DNA of 38,547 bases from an uncultured Helicobacter sp. (GCF_937906905.1 NZ_CALERY010000017.1:1-38547); one strand, 5' to 3'; positions 16,937-25,858 are shown, numbered from the stretch's first letter. Program-made: numbers and translations. Notes: generated by a model from the sequence alone, not told the origin.

Positions 16937-17473
16937 ATGTTAGAAGGACAAATTAGAGAGAGTATTTCAAAGGCAAATGCAAAAGCCTTGCGGAAAGATG
17001 GCTATCTAATTGCCAATATCTATGCAAAAGGTGTGGAGAATATCCATTGCGCGTTTAAGATCAACGACTTTATCCGCACAATCAAAACAAAAACTTCGCT
17101 GATTTTCCCTGTCAAAGTCGGTGGCAAGACGCTTGATGTAGTGATCCAAGAATATCAAAAAGACCCTGTGTATGACACAATCTTGCATATCGATCTTATG
17201 GTCGCACAAAAGGGCGTAGTCTCTAAATACAAAGTCCCTGTCGTCGCTAAAGGCACTGCCGTAGGGCTCAAAAACAAAGGCGTCCTCCTTATAGCCAAAA
17301 AGCGCGTAAGCGTGAAAGCTGCGCCCGAGAATCTGCCAAATGCCTATGAGCTTGATGTGAGTGCGCTTGATGTGGGGCATTCAATCTTGGTGCGCGATCT
17401 CCCAGAGATTCAAGGCGTGAAAATCACAGAAAACGAATCTGTCGCAGTTATCAGCTGTATCAAAGCCAAATAA
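16937..17473 (+). CDS. rplY: Large-subunit ribosomal protein bL25 (RplY/Ctc)
   Basis: 178 residues of the long bL25/Ctc form: an N-terminal 5S-rRNA-binding domain (residues 1-90, starting MLEGQIRES) and a C-terminal beta domain (about 95-178, ending SVAVISCIKAK). It binds 5S rRNA in the 50S subunit. AAAGGA lies six bases before ATG. The order rplY-pth-LptF/G permease is the same as in H. pylori, which supports both identity and taxon. Confidence 0.95.
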   Translation: MLEGQIRESISKANAKALRKDGYLIANIYAKGVENIHCAFKINDFIRTIKTKTSLIFPVKVGGKTLDVVIQEYQKDPVYDTILHIDLMVAQKGVVSKYKVPVVAKGTAVGLKNKGVLLIAKKRVSVKAAPENLPNAYELDVSALDVGHSILVRDLPEIQGVKITENESVAVISCIKAK

Positions 17474-17506
17474 TCGCGCTTCCCTGCGAAGCCGCGATGA
17501 GCCAAC

Positions 17507-18397
17507 ATGTCCGCGCGCGCTAGATTCTCCAGTCATCAAACCAGCCATAACCCCAGCCCTGCCGTTAAATCTCTAGAAGCCAAGCCTATTATCAAACCTA
17601 CCACGCGTCTATCCCAGCAGAATCTAAAAATGCTTGCCAAAGAGTTTTTGGCTTTAGCAAAACAGCCTCGTGATCTTCTAGCAAAGCTACAAGACTTAGT
17701 AGAATCTACTCCAGAATCCAGCGCAGATTTTGGAGTAGATTCTGGTGTGCTCATCGTAGGTTTAGGAAATCCAGGTGAGAAATACGCGTGCAATCGCCAT
17801 AATGTAGGGTTTATGGTGCTTGATAGACTATGTGAGGCATTGGGCGGAAGCTGGGAGGCTGTGCCAAAATTTCGCGCAGATCTTGCGGTGCTACCAAGCC
17901 ACAATACATGCCCACTCGCGCGTTTTACTCGCTGCTACTTGCTAAAACCCCAGACATTTATGAATCTCTCTGGCGAGTCTGTGGGGGCATTTGCGCGCTT
18001 TTATAAGATTTCGTGCATACTTGTTGTCCATGATGAGCTTGATATCCCATTTGGCGCACTACGCTACAAGCTTGGCGGAAGTAGTGGTGGGCACAATGGT
18101 CTAAAATCTATCGACGCTCACATTAGCGATCATCTGGGTGGCAATAGCTACGCGCGCTTGCGTTTTGGTATAGGCGATCCTAGCTTGCACAAGCCCTATG
18201 ATGTTGCGGGGTTTGTGCTTGGGGATTTTTTGCCAGCACAGGGTGATGAGCTTGGTGCTCTTATCACGCATGCTATGCTCGGGGCATTGTTTTTTGCTTG
18301 CACGCGCGACTTTGCCGCGACGCAAAATTTCTTCACCAAAGCTGCTCCTAGCAAAGCCCCAGAAGTAGCGCCCAAAAGCCTAGGGGAGGAGCGCTAG
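17507..18397 (+). CDS. pth: Peptidyl-tRNA hydrolase with N-terminal extension
   Basis: The conserved enzyme begins at about residue 81 (VLIVGLGNPGEKYACNRHNVGF, with the catalytic His in NRHN) and continues through KPQTFMNLSGESV, VVHDELDIPFG and GGSSGGHNGLKSI. It releases tRNA from peptidyl-tRNA. Typical Pth is about 185-195 residues; this frame gives 296. The extra 80 residues include ESTPESSADFGVDSG, encoded by a 13-bp-arm hairpin at 17701-17743. ATG 17507 has little ribosome site. GTG 17747, with GGAG 11 bases upstream inside the hairpin arm, is a serious alternative start. The C-terminus also has a ~25-residue extension. Confidence 0.9.
   Translation: MSARARFSSHQTSHNPSPAVKSLEAKPIIKPTTRLSQQNLKMLAKEFLALAKQPRDLLAKLQDLVESTPESSADFGVDSGVLIVGLGNPGEKYACNRHNVGFMVLDRLCEALGGSWEAVPKFRADLAVLPSHNTCPLARFTRCYLLKPQTFMNLSGESVGAFARFYKISCILVVHDELDIPFGALRYKLGGSSGGHNGLKSIDAHISDHLGGNSYARLRFGIGDPSLHKPYDVAGFVLGDFLPAQGDELGALITHAMLGALFFACTRDFAATQNFFTKAAPSKAPEVAPKSLGEER
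17701..17743. repeat. AGAATC-family hairpin at the pth start region
   Basis: Arms AGAATCTACTCCA (17701-17713) and TGGAGTAGATTCT (17731-17743) are perfect over 13 bp around a 17-base loop. The second arm contains the GGAG that would be the ribosome site for GTG 17747, so folding could hide it. Confidence 0.85.
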
Positions 18398-18398
18398 C

Positions 18399-19466
18399 AT
18401 GCGGCTATGGCTTTTTATCTCACATTATTATTTGCGGTATTTTGTGGTGATATTTTTCGCACTTGGGCTGTTTTTTGTCAGTATCGATAGCTTGCAGTAT
18501 ATCGATAACTTTGCAGACTCTGCGAATCTTTTAATCCTGTTTTTTGTCTATGACTTTTTATACGCGATGAATTTTACCTTGCCTATCTCGCTGCTGCTGG
18601 CTATGGTGATTTGCTATCTCTTTTTAATAAAATCCAGCCAATACACCGCGCTACTAGCTCTTGGCTACTCGAAGCGTAGGATTCTTAGTCCAATGCTCAT
18701 GCTTAGTTTTCTCATCTCGCTGTGCCATATCGGGCTGAATGCCACGCCATTTGCCTACGCACAGGAGAAAGTCGAGAAATTTTTTGCTAAAGATTCTAGC
18801 GTGCCTACGACTGATTTGTTTGTCAAATACCATAACTCCTATGTGTATTTTGGCTCGATCAATCTTATCCGCCAGGCAAACACAATCCGCGTTTTCACCC
18901 TAAGCCAAGACAAAGAGAATCTTGTTCAAGTTACCCAAGCCAAAAATGCGGCATTTGAGAATGACTACTGGATGCTCTATAATGCGTTTATGCAAGATAT
19001 GCCAAAGCGTTGGGAGCTTGGTGGGGCAGGGGTAAAGTCTGTGAGCTTTGCCAAGCTCCCAATTCTTAAAGACTTTAATCCAAAAGTGCTAGATTCCTTT
19101 TCCCAAGCCAAGCCCTCTATTTCAATTATCGATGCGCTAGATTCTTTGCGGCTGCTACGCGAGCAGAAAATCGGTAGTGAGAAAATCCGCGCTGTGCTCT
19201 ATGCGCTTATTATTGTGCCGTTGTTTGTGCCATTTGTGGCGATGATTATCACCTATTATGTCCCAAGCCTAGCACGCTATGGGAATCTATACTTGCTTGG
19301 ATTTTTGTTTATCGTGTTTGCGTTGGTGGTGTGGGGAATGTTTTTCTCACTAAGTCAGTTTGCTATCACTGGTGTGATTTTCCCAGAGCTTGGTGTGGTG
19401 GCGCCATTTGTGCTGCTTGTATGTGTGGCACTTGGCTACTACACAAGGCTCAATAAAAGTCTCTAA
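18399..19466 (+). CDS. LptF/LptG-family lipopolysaccharide export permease
   Basis: 355 residues of the YjgP/YjgQ family: three N-terminal membrane segments (about 12-32, 48-75, 97-115), a periplasmic beta-jellyroll region, and three C-terminal segments (about 265-350). LptF and LptG form the inner-membrane part of the LptB2FG ABC complex that lifts LPS toward the outer membrane. Sequence alone does not tell me whether this is LptF or LptG. It follows pth by one base with GGAGG seven bases before ATG, so the genes are translationally linked. Confidence 0.88.
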   Translation: MRLWLFISHYYLRYFVVIFFALGLFFVSIDSLQYIDNFADSANLLILFFVYDFLYAMNFTLPISLLLAMVICYLFLIKSSQYTALLALGYSKRRILSPMLMLSFLISLCHIGLNATPFAYAQEKVEKFFAKDSSVPTTDLFVKYHNSYVYFGSINLIRQANTIRVFTLSQDKENLVQVTQAKNAAFENDYWMLYNAFMQDMPKRWELGGAGVKSVSFAKLPILKDFNPKVLDSFSQAKPSISIIDALDSLRLLREQKIGSEKIRAVLYALIIVPLFVPFVAMIITYYVPSLARYGNLYLLGFLFIVFALVVWGMFFSLSQFAITGVIFPELGVVAPFVLLVCVALGYYTRLNKSL

Positions 19467-19493
19467 ATCTTAATTTCCTTAAAAGGAGTGCAA

Positions 19494-20573
19494 ATGGGTG
19501 GCAAGCTTCTGTATAATCTAAAAGGCATAGGCAGAATGATCATGCCTCGCGCACTCACACAAGCACGCTTAGAATCTACAATCGCGCGTATTTTTACACT
19601 GCCAGATACAGCCCTAGAGGCAATTGCCAAGCGCGTGGCGCATTATCATAAGATTAGTGAGGCATTTTCCGTGCAGCCGCTTCCTCATGGCTCCCATACG
19701 CGCCTCTCTCTCACTCAACCCCACTATGGCAAACTTGGCGATAATAAGCTCACTAAAGAGCATTCAAGCGTGTATTTCTACGATAGCTATGAATGGACGC
19801 GCTATTTCCCTGACTCCTATGAATGGAACTACGAGTTTAGCGATGTGAATTATTATCTCACCACCCCGGCGATTACCAAAACGCGCCCAATAGATTCTCG
19901 TGTGGAAGTTGCACTAGAATCTAGGGCAGGTTTGGACACTGATACTTGTGCCCCCCAGACAAATCACACGAGCATCCTCCTCCAGCTCGAAAAACACCGC
20001 CACTTTAGCTTTATCCACGACCCAATCCCCTATGAGAAAAAGCGCGATTTACTCTTCTTCCGCGGGGCGTGTCCGCAGGAGCATAGAAGCAGATTTTTAC
20101 GCCAGTATTTCTCCCACCCACTCTGCGATCTAGGGCATACAGGCGGCGCAGATGAGCACCCAGAATTCACCAAGCCCAAAATCCCCAAAAAAGAGCATTT
20201 ACACTATAAATTCCTCCTAAGCCTAGAGGGCAATGATGTCGCAAGCAACCTCAAGTGGATTCTAGGGAGCAATAGCCTTTGCATTATGCCAAAGCCGCGC
20301 TATGAAAGCTGGTTTATGGAAGAAAAGCTAGAGGAAAATGTGCATTACGCCCTGCTTGATGATGACTATGGCAATCTTGACTCCTTGCTAGAGTTTTTCA
20401 CAGCCCACCCAAAAGATGCAAAGGAGATTATCCACAATGCCAACACCTACTGCCAAGCCTTCCAAAACCCGCGCATAGAAGAAGCGTGCAATCTGCTTGT
20501 GCTGCGCAAATACTTCTACCTAAGCGGACAGGGCGATTTGAGCCAAGATGAGCGCGCCTTGCTAGGGTGCTAG
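19494..20573 (+). CDS. Family-90 (CAP10-like) glycosyltransferase
   Basis: About 359 residues. The C-terminal half carries the GT90/CAP10 pattern: KRDLLFFRGACPQEHRSRFL, HLHYKFLLSLEGNDVASNLKWILGS-type segment, then SLCIMPKPRYESWFMEEKL and a DDYGNLDSLLEFF segment. Such enzymes add xylose or other sugars to surface glycans; in bacteria they are annotated as LPS-modifying. I start at ATG 19494, five bases after AGGAG, not GTG 19488. Residues about 125-160 contain repeat-word peptides (PIDSRVEVALESRAGLD). It follows the LPS-export permease gene, consistent with a role in LPS. Confidence 0.87.
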   Translation: MGGKLLYNLKGIGRMIMPRALTQARLESTIARIFTLPDTALEAIAKRVAHYHKISEAFSVQPLPHGSHTRLSLTQPHYGKLGDNKLTKEHSSVYFYDSYEWTRYFPDSYEWNYEFSDVNYYLTTPAITKTRPIDSRVEVALESRAGLDTDTCAPQTNHTSILLQLEKHRHFSFIHDPIPYEKKRDLLFFRGACPQEHRSRFLRQYFSHPLCDLGHTGGADEHPEFTKPKIPKKEHLHYKFLLSLEGNDVASNLKWILGSNSLCIMPKPRYESWFMEEKLEENVHYALLDDDYGNLDSLLEFFTAHPKDAKEIIHNANTYCQAFQNPRIEEACNLLVLRKYFYLSGQGDLSQDERALLGC

Positions 20574-20577
20574 ATTT

Positions 20578-20586
20578 TGCTATAAT
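20578..20586 (+). promoter_or_regulatory. Extended -10 box TGCTATAAT for speE
   Basis: Plus-strand TGC-TATAAT lies 56 bases upstream of the speE ATG, immediately after the GT90 stop codon. Confidence 0.65.
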
Positions 20587-20642
20587 GCCTGGCTTTGCTT
20601 CAAATCACGCCTAGCGTATAGAGAATACACAAAGGATACAAT

Positions 20643-21437
20643 ATGATGTGGATCAACCACCAAATCACTCAAGATTTTCATAGGCAATATAGCATTACAG
20701 AGAAGTTGCTTGATGTGCGCAGCGAGCATGTGCTTGAGATTTTTAAAAGCAAAGAGTTTGGGCAAATTGCGATGTTTGATGAGCGTGAGATTCTTATCGA
20801 GCGGTTTTTGTCTGTGCGTAGCGAGCTACTCGCGCATGTGGGGGCATGCTGCCTAAGGCTTGAGGAGCCTAGCTTGTGTGCGTTGCTGCTTGGGGGGTTT
20901 AACCTTGAAATCGCTCACGAGCTTTTCAAGCACGAGATGATTGTGGATTATGTCCAAAGTGATGAAAAAGTGCTTGACTCGCTTATTAGCTTTTTCCCAC
21001 ATTTTCAAGCTGTGCGCGAGCATGCGGGCTTCACTCATTATGCCAAAGCGATTGATTTGCCATTGCGCAAATACAATCTCATCATTCATCAAGGTAGCCC
21101 AAACGCCCATGAGCTTGATGGTATAAGCAGAATGCTAGCCCCGGGCGGGGTGTTGATTTTTACACTTCCTAGCCCATATCTGCAAGAAGCAGCATGCCTA
21201 GAGTCTCTCCAGCATGCCAGCGCACATTTCAGTATTCTTATGCCATTTTTCACGCCATTTTTTGGCGATGAATGCTATGCGTTTGCCTCCCATGGGACAC
21301 ATCCGCTAGCAGACCTATGGCTACAGCGTGCGGATTTGCTCGATGATCTGGAGTTTTATAATGCTGATATCCATGAGGCTGCTTTTGCACTTCCTACAAA
21401 GCTTGCCACACAGCTGCGCGCATGGGTGAAAAGCTAG
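20643..21437 (+). CDS. speE: SpeE, spermidine synthase (aminopropyltransferase)
   Basis: 264 residues, closely following the H. pylori-type SpeE pattern from memory of that family: WINHQITQDFHRQYSI, LLDVRSEH, LEIFKSKEFGQIAM, ESDEKVLDSLISFFPHF-like segment (here QSDEKVLDSLISFFPHFQAV) and EAAFALPTKL at the end. It transfers an aminopropyl group from decarboxylated S-adenosylmethionine to putrescine. Start ATG 20643 or 20646; AAAGGA lies upstream. It overlaps coaE by 16 bases, the same pairing as in H. pylori. Confidence 0.9.
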   Translation: MMWINHQITQDFHRQYSITEKLLDVRSEHVLEIFKSKEFGQIAMFDEREILIERFLSVRSELLAHVGACCLRLEEPSLCALLLGGFNLEIAHELFKHEMIVDYVQSDEKVLDSLISFFPHFQAVREHAGFTHYAKAIDLPLRKYNLIIHQGSPNAHELDGISRMLAPGGVLIFTLPSPYLQEAACLESLQHASAHFSILMPFFTPFFGDECYAFASHGTHPLADLWLQRADLLDDLEFYNADIHEAAFALPTKLATQLRAWVKS

Positions 21438-22252
21438 GTCCCCCTACACCAGAATCTAGTTTGCAAGATTTTGGTAGCTGTAATTATTTGAGGCAAAAAT
21501 CAAGCACTGATTTTGGAGTGGATTCTACTAGGCTTGCGCATGCGGTGGTGATCACTGGGGGGATAGCATGTGGGAAAAGTAGTGTATGCCAAATACTGCA
21601 AAAGCGTGGATTCTCCGTGGTGTGTGCGGATAAGATTGCACATGCGGTGCTTGAAGAGTGTGCAGATGAGCTTGCGCGCGCGTTTGGTGAAAGGGTTCTC
21701 GCTCACAAGAAGCCAGCGCAGAATCCTAGCTGCGGCGATTTTGGCGAGGTTGGGTATCATACAAAGGATTCTGGCAGGATTGATCGTGGTGCGCTTGGTG
21801 AGATTGTCTTTAGCTCTGCTACTAAGCGCAAGTTGTTGGAGTCTATCACTCACCCGCGCATTTATGAGGAGATTTTGCGCCAAGCACGCATGCTAGAATC
21901 TAGCATGGAATCTAAAGATTCTGGGCTAGATTCTTTAGGGTCTGGTGAATCGGTGGGGTGGTATTTTTTGGATATACCATTGTTTTTCGAGGGTGGGGCG
22001 CGCTATGATGTGTATCATGTCGTTTGTGTGAGTGCGCCAGAATCCTTACAAATCGCGCGTTTGCAATCGAGAAACTCCCTAAGCTACGAGCAAGCGCGCG
22101 CTCGAATCGCAGCGCAAATGCCCTTAGCAGAGAAAATCGCGCGTAGCACATATGTGATAGAAAATAATGGCACGATTGAAGAGCTAGAGCAAAGGGTCAA
22201 AGCTATGCTTAAATCGCTAGAATCTAGGCTTAGCCTTGTGCGAAATGTTTAG
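21422..22252 (+). CDS. coaE: CoaE, dephospho-CoA kinase with repeat-encoded inserts
   Basis: 276 residues; normal CoaE is about 195-205. The kinase begins near residue 40 with P-loop GGIACGKSSV, followed by VVCADKIAHAVL, IDRGALGEIVF, ITHPRIYEEI and YFLDIPLFFEGG. It makes CoA from dephospho-CoA. Three stretches exceed the family: residues 1-38 (with TPESS and DFGVDST), about 90-117 (ending KDSG), and about 158-178 (ESSMESKDSGLDSLGSGES). All three are encoded by facing AGAATC/GATTCT words. The stop TAG is the first base triplet of a hairpin (22250-22284). Confidence 0.9.
   Translation: MGEKLGPPTPESSLQDFGSCNYLRQKSSTDFGVDSTRLAHAVVITGGIACGKSSVCQILQKRGFSVVCADKIAHAVLEECADELARAFGERVLAHKKPAQNPSCGDFGEVGYHTKDSGRIDRGALGEIVFSSATKRKLLESITHPRIYEEILRQARMLESSMESKDSGLDSLGSGESVGWYFLDIPLFFEGGARYDVYHVVCVSAPESLQIARLQSRNSLSYEQARARIAAQMPLAEKIARSTYVIENNGTIEELEQRVKAMLKSLESRLSLVRNV
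21719..21773. repeat. AGAATC-family inverted repeat in coaE (central)
   Basis: CAGAATCCT (21719-21727) and AGGATTCTG (21765-21773) are 9-bp perfect arms 37 bases apart, bounding the insert between the LAHKKPAQ segment and IDRGALGEIVF. Confidence 0.6.
21889..21907. repeat. AGAATC-family palindrome in coaE (late)
   Basis: CATGCTAGA (21889-21897) and TCTAGCATG (21899-21907) are perfect arms around one base; further facing words (GAATCT, AGATTC) follow at once. Confidence 0.75.
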
Positions 22253-22284
22253 ATTCTAGCGATTGTCGGCTGTGCGAGAATCTA
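22250..22284. terminator. Hairpin on the coaE stop codon, between convergent genes
   Basis: TAGATTCT (22250-22257) pairs with AGAATCTA (22277-22284); loop 19 bases. The coaE stop codon TAG is the first three bases. It lies in the 57-base gap to the hugZ stop, so it could end transcripts from both sides; there is no strong U-run. Confidence 0.5.
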
Positions 22285-22309
22285 GCAAATGAGTAGTCTC
22301 GCTTTATGT

Positions 22310-23092
22310 TTATTTGTGAGTGAATTTGTGCGGATTTTGCTTAGAGCCACCACCGATGTGGGTTATCTCGCCATTTGTGCCAATACTATACGCCTGACCA
22401 AATCCTTTGACATAGCGCCCACCACGCACCACTAGCTCGATTAGGTGAAAATCAAGCATGTTTTTAATCATTGTAATACTGCTATCCTTGCTATTTTGTG
22501 TGATAAAACTACTATATGCCTGCTCAAACTCCGCACTCTCTCGATCGACAAACCGAGCTTCTGCTCGATAGCGCAGGCGTTTGCGCACAAGGATAGATTT
22601 TGCCTTGCATTCATCTTCTAGAAATAGCAGCTCGATATTGGTAGGGTTTGTTTTGATACTTGCAAAATGCTCTGCCACTTCGCTGATATAGATGTAGAAT
22701 CTATTGTCATGGTGAATGATTGGCGCATAGGTAGCTAGGACTTCGCCATGGGCGCTGATAGTCGCTAGCACACCAGAGTTAAAGCCCTTTGCAAACTCTA
22801 CAATCTCCTGTGTGAGCCCGCTAGAATCTGTGCTGGGCTTTTGGACACTCATGCAAAGCATGATGATTACGTCTTTTATGTTGTCGCTTGTAGCTTTTTC
22901 TGGGAAATCTACACGCACACTACCGCCGGTATAGCTAATATCAAGCCCAGCAAAATCTACTCCTACAAGCTGCACACCACTTGGGTTGGGCTCTGTGCCA
23001 TAGTGTTTGACTAGACTCTCTAGCTCTTTTTGGTGATGGGCATTCATGTGAGAGATGATTCCTTGGGCTTGTTGTGGATTGAGTTGTAGCAT
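22310..23092 (-). CDS. hugZ: HugZ-family heme oxygenase
   Basis: 260 residues. The N-terminal region (MLQLNPQQAQGIISHMNAHH) is the DUF2470-like part and the C-terminal half is the split-barrel pyridoxamine-oxidase fold used by HugZ. The tail GSKQNPHKFTHK has histidines where HugZ proteins carry the heme-ligand His on a C-terminal loop. HugZ degrades heme to release iron in Helicobacter and Campylobacter. AAGGAG precedes ATG by six bases. A near-consensus Fur box lies upstream (23159-23173), fitting iron repression. Confidence 0.92.
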   Translation of the reverse strand: MLQLNPQQAQGIISHMNAHHQKELESLVKHYGTEPNPSGVQLVGVDFAGLDISYTGGSVRVDFPEKATSDNIKDVIIMLCMSVQKPSTDSSGLTQEIVEFAKGFNSGVLATISAHGEVLATYAPIIHHDNRFYIYISEVAEHFASIKTNPTNIELLFLEDECKAKSILVRKRLRYRAEARFVDRESAEFEQAYSSFITQNSKDSSITMIKNMLDFHLIELVVRGGRYVKGFGQAYSIGTNGEITHIGGGSKQNPHKFTHK

Positions 23093-23158
23093 GGTAAGCT
23101 CCTTGTGATTTTAAGATTAGCGGATTCTAGCGATTCATAACTTAATCACTTATAAAAA

Positions 23159-23173
23159 TAAGAATAACTATTA
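23159..23173. promoter_or_regulatory. Fur box in the hugZ-gyrA intergenic region
   Basis: TAAGAATAACTATTA matches the Helicobacter pylori Fur consensus TAATAATnATTATTA at 12 of 14 specified bases and is centred 74 bases upstream of the hugZ start. Possible minus-strand -10 boxes lie downstream of it (TATAAG, 23149-23156 region; TAGAAT, 23124-23129). Confidence 0.65.
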
Positions 23174-23380
23174 AGATAAAATCTACACTTGTTGGATTCT
23201 CTCGCTTATATTTTGTTGTGCGGAATGTGGAGCAGGCTAGATTCTAAGTATTAGATTCTAGCGATAGAAGCTCTTTGTTTTAAGCAAAAATTGGCTAGAA
23301 TCCCGAGTTTGTTTGAATTTGGCAGAGCAGGCGCATTTAAGCCAATACATGCGCGCTGTTTGCCATTACTAGGAGAATAC

Positions 23381-25858
23381 ATGACGAATCTTTTAGATGA
23401 TTCTAGCGTGATTGACATACAGATTGATGATTCGATTAAAGAGAGCTACCTGGACTACTCGATGAGCGTCATTGTGGGGCGTGCGCTCCCTGATGCTAAA
23501 GATGGGCTAAAGCCAGTGCATAGGCGGATTCTCTATGCGATGAATGATTTAAATGTTACCTCGCGCTCCTCACATAAGAAATCCGCTCGTATCGTGGGTG
23601 ATGTCATAGGGAAATACCACCCTCATGGAGACACGGCTGTGTATGATGCGCTTGTGCGTATGGCGCAGGACTTTTCTATGCGCCTGCCACTTGTCGATGG
23701 GCAGGGGAATTTTGGCTCAATCGATGGTGATAATGCCGCGGCTATGCGTTACACTGAAGCGCGTATGGCAGCTGCGAGTGAGGAGATTTTGCGCGATATT
23801 GATAAGGATACTGTTGATTTTGTGCCAAACTATGATGATAGTTTAAAAGAGCCAGATGTCCTGCCAAGCAGAATCCCAAATCTCCTTGTCAATGGCTCAA
23901 GCGGGATTGCCGTGGGTATGGCGACAAGTATCCCGCCACATAGGATTGATGAGATTGTAGATGCGCTAATTTGTGTCATTGATAGTCCAAACGCCACGCT
24001 TGATGAGATTCTGGCTTATGTGCAGGGACCAGATTTCCCCACAGGTGGGATCATCTATGGCAAGCAAGGTATCATAGATGCTTACCGCACTGGGCGCGGC
24101 AGGATCCGCGTGCGCGCTAAAACACATATAGAAAAAACCAAGACCAAAGACATCATCATCATCGATGAAATCCCCTACCAAGTCAATAAAGCAAAGCTTG
24201 TGGAGCAAATCAGCGAGCTGGCTAGAGATAAGATAATCGAAGGGATTGCCGAAGTGCGCGATGAGAGTGATAGAGAGGGTATGCGCGTAGTCATTGAGCT
24301 CAAAAAAGATGCGATGAGCGAGATTGTGCTAAACAATCTCTATAAATCTACGGCGATGGAGAGCACTTTTGGGATTATTTTGCTAGCTATCAATAACAAA
24401 GAGCCAAAGATATTCACGCTCCTAGAGCTTTTGCATATTTTCATCTCCCACCGCAAAACAATCATTATCCGCCGCACGATTTTTGAGCTAGAGAAGGCTA
24501 AGGCTAGGGCGCATATCCTAGAGGGGCTTAAAATCGCGCTTGATCATATCGATGAAGTCATCGCGCTTATCAAAGCAAGTGCCAACACCGAAGAAGCCCA
24601 CGATGGGCTTATGGAGAAGTTTGGGCTAAGTAGCTTGCAGGCTAAGGCGATTTTGGAAATGCGCTTACAGCGATTAACAGGGCTAGAGCGCGATAAAATC
24701 GAGCAAGAATACGCCGAGCTGCTCGCGCAAATCGAGTATCTAAATAGCATTCTAAAAAGCGAAGAGAAGCTTAAAGAAATTATCAAAGAAGAGCTGCTAG
24801 AGGTGAAAGAGAAGTTTTCTAGCCTGCGCCTTACGCAGATTGAAGAAGACTATGATGCCATTGATATAGAAGATCTAATCCCCAATGAGCCAGTGGTTGT
24901 TACAATGAGCCACCGCGGCTATGTCAAGCGCGTGCTGCTTAAAACTTATGAGAAGCAGCATCGCGGCGGCAAGGGCAAGATTAGCGGCAATACACACGAA
25001 GATGACTTTATAGAATCCTTCTTCATCGCCAACACACACGACACGATACTATTTATCACCAACAAAGGGCAGCTCTACTGGCTCAAAGTCTATAAAATCC
25101 CCGAAGCTGGGCGCACGGCTATTGGCAAGGCGGTGGTCAATCTTATCAATATCCAGCCAGATGAGAAGATTATGGCGACAATCACTACAAAAGATTTTAA
25201 TAGCGATAAATCGCTAGTGTTTTTCACCAAAAACGGCATTGTCAAGCGCACCAATTTAAGCGAGTATAGCAATATCCGCTCTGTGGGCGTGCGTGCGATC
25301 AACCTTGATGAAAATGACGAGCTAGTGAGCGCGAATATCGTGGATTCTAGTGTCAAAGAGCTTTTCATCGCCACGCATAGAGGTATGTGTATCCGCTTTA
25401 GTATTGATGATATACGCGAGATCGGCAGAGTGGCGCGTGGGGTTACAGGGATACGATTTAAAGAAAAGGGCGATTGCGTGATTGCAGCTACGACTATTAG
25501 CAGTGATAATGACAAGCTGCTAACCGTGAGCGAGCAAGGCATCGGCAAGCAAACACTAGCAGGAGAATACCGCTTGCAGTCTAGGGGGGGCAAGGGTGTG
25601 ATTGTGATGAAGCTTACCAATAAAACGGGCAATCTTGTAAGCATCGTCAATGTCAATGATGAAAATATGGATTTAATGGTGCTAACCACAAAGGGCAAGA
25701 TGATACGAGTCGATACAAACGCGATCCGCGAAGCAGGGCGCAACACAAGTGGTGTGAAAATCGTCAATGTCGGTAGCGAGAAAGTCGCCTTTGCCGTAAC
25801 CTGCCCCAAAGAGCAAGATGATGAGCCAATAGACGATGGGCTAGAATCTAATACTTAA
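23381..25858 (+). CDS. gyrA: GyrA, DNA gyrase subunit A
   Basis: 825 residues. Start ATG 23381 (AGGAG six bases upstream) matches the normal GyrA N-terminus; the frame is open back to 23291 but that part is not conserved. Catalytic Tyr is Y124 (AMRYTEARM). The quinolone pocket reads HPHGDTAVYD with T85 and D89, equivalent to E. coli S83 and D87, that is, the susceptible-type residues seen in Campylobacter. The C-terminal beta-pinwheel has a GyrA box (QHRGGKG). Lys40 replaces the usual Arg in PDxRDGLKP. The acidic tail EQDDEPIDDGLESNT is duplicated downstream by a 304-bp tandem repeat. Confidence 0.97.
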   Translation: MTNLLDDSSVIDIQIDDSIKESYLDYSMSVIVGRALPDAKDGLKPVHRRILYAMNDLNVTSRSSHKKSARIVGDVIGKYHPHGDTAVYDALVRMAQDFSMRLPLVDGQGNFGSIDGDNAAAMRYTEARMAAASEEILRDIDKDTVDFVPNYDDSLKEPDVLPSRIPNLLVNGSSGIAVGMATSIPPHRIDEIVDALICVIDSPNATLDEILAYVQGPDFPTGGIIYGKQGIIDAYRTGRGRIRVRAKTHIEKTKTKDIIIIDEIPYQVNKAKLVEQISELARDKIIEGIAEVRDESDREGMRVVIELKKDAMSEIVLNNLYKSTAMESTFGIILLAINNKEPKIFTLLELLHIFISHRKTIIIRRTIFELEKAKARAHILEGLKIALDHIDEVIALIKASANTEEAHDGLMEKFGLSSLQAKAILEMRLQRLTGLERDKIEQEYAELLAQIEYLNSILKSEEKLKEIIKEELLEVKEKFSSLRLTQIEEDYDAIDIEDLIPNEPVVVTMSHRGYVKRVLLKTYEKQHRGGKGKISGNTHEDDFIESFFIANTHDTILFITNKGQLYWLKVYKIPEAGRTAIGKAVVNLINIQPDEKIMATITTKDFNSDKSLVFFTKNGIVKRTNLSEYSNIRSVGVRAINLDENDELVSANIVDSSVKELFIATHRGMCIRFSIDDIREIGRVARGVTGIRFKEKGDCVIAATTISSDNDKLLTVSEQGIGKQTLAGEYRLQSRGGKGVIVMKLTNKTGNLVSIVNVNDENMDLMVLTTKGKMIRVDTNAIREAGRNTSGVKIVNVGSEKVAFAVTCPKEQDDEPIDDGLESNT

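Noticed and set aside
23291..23380. Open frame extending gyrA 30 codons upstream
   Set aside because: Not conserved in GyrA and no ribosome site; ATG 23381 has AGGAG and the normal N-terminus.
25574..25580. Run of seven G in gyrA as a phase switch
   Set aside because: It encodes the conserved RGGKG of a GyrA-box-like blade in an essential gene and the frame is intact.
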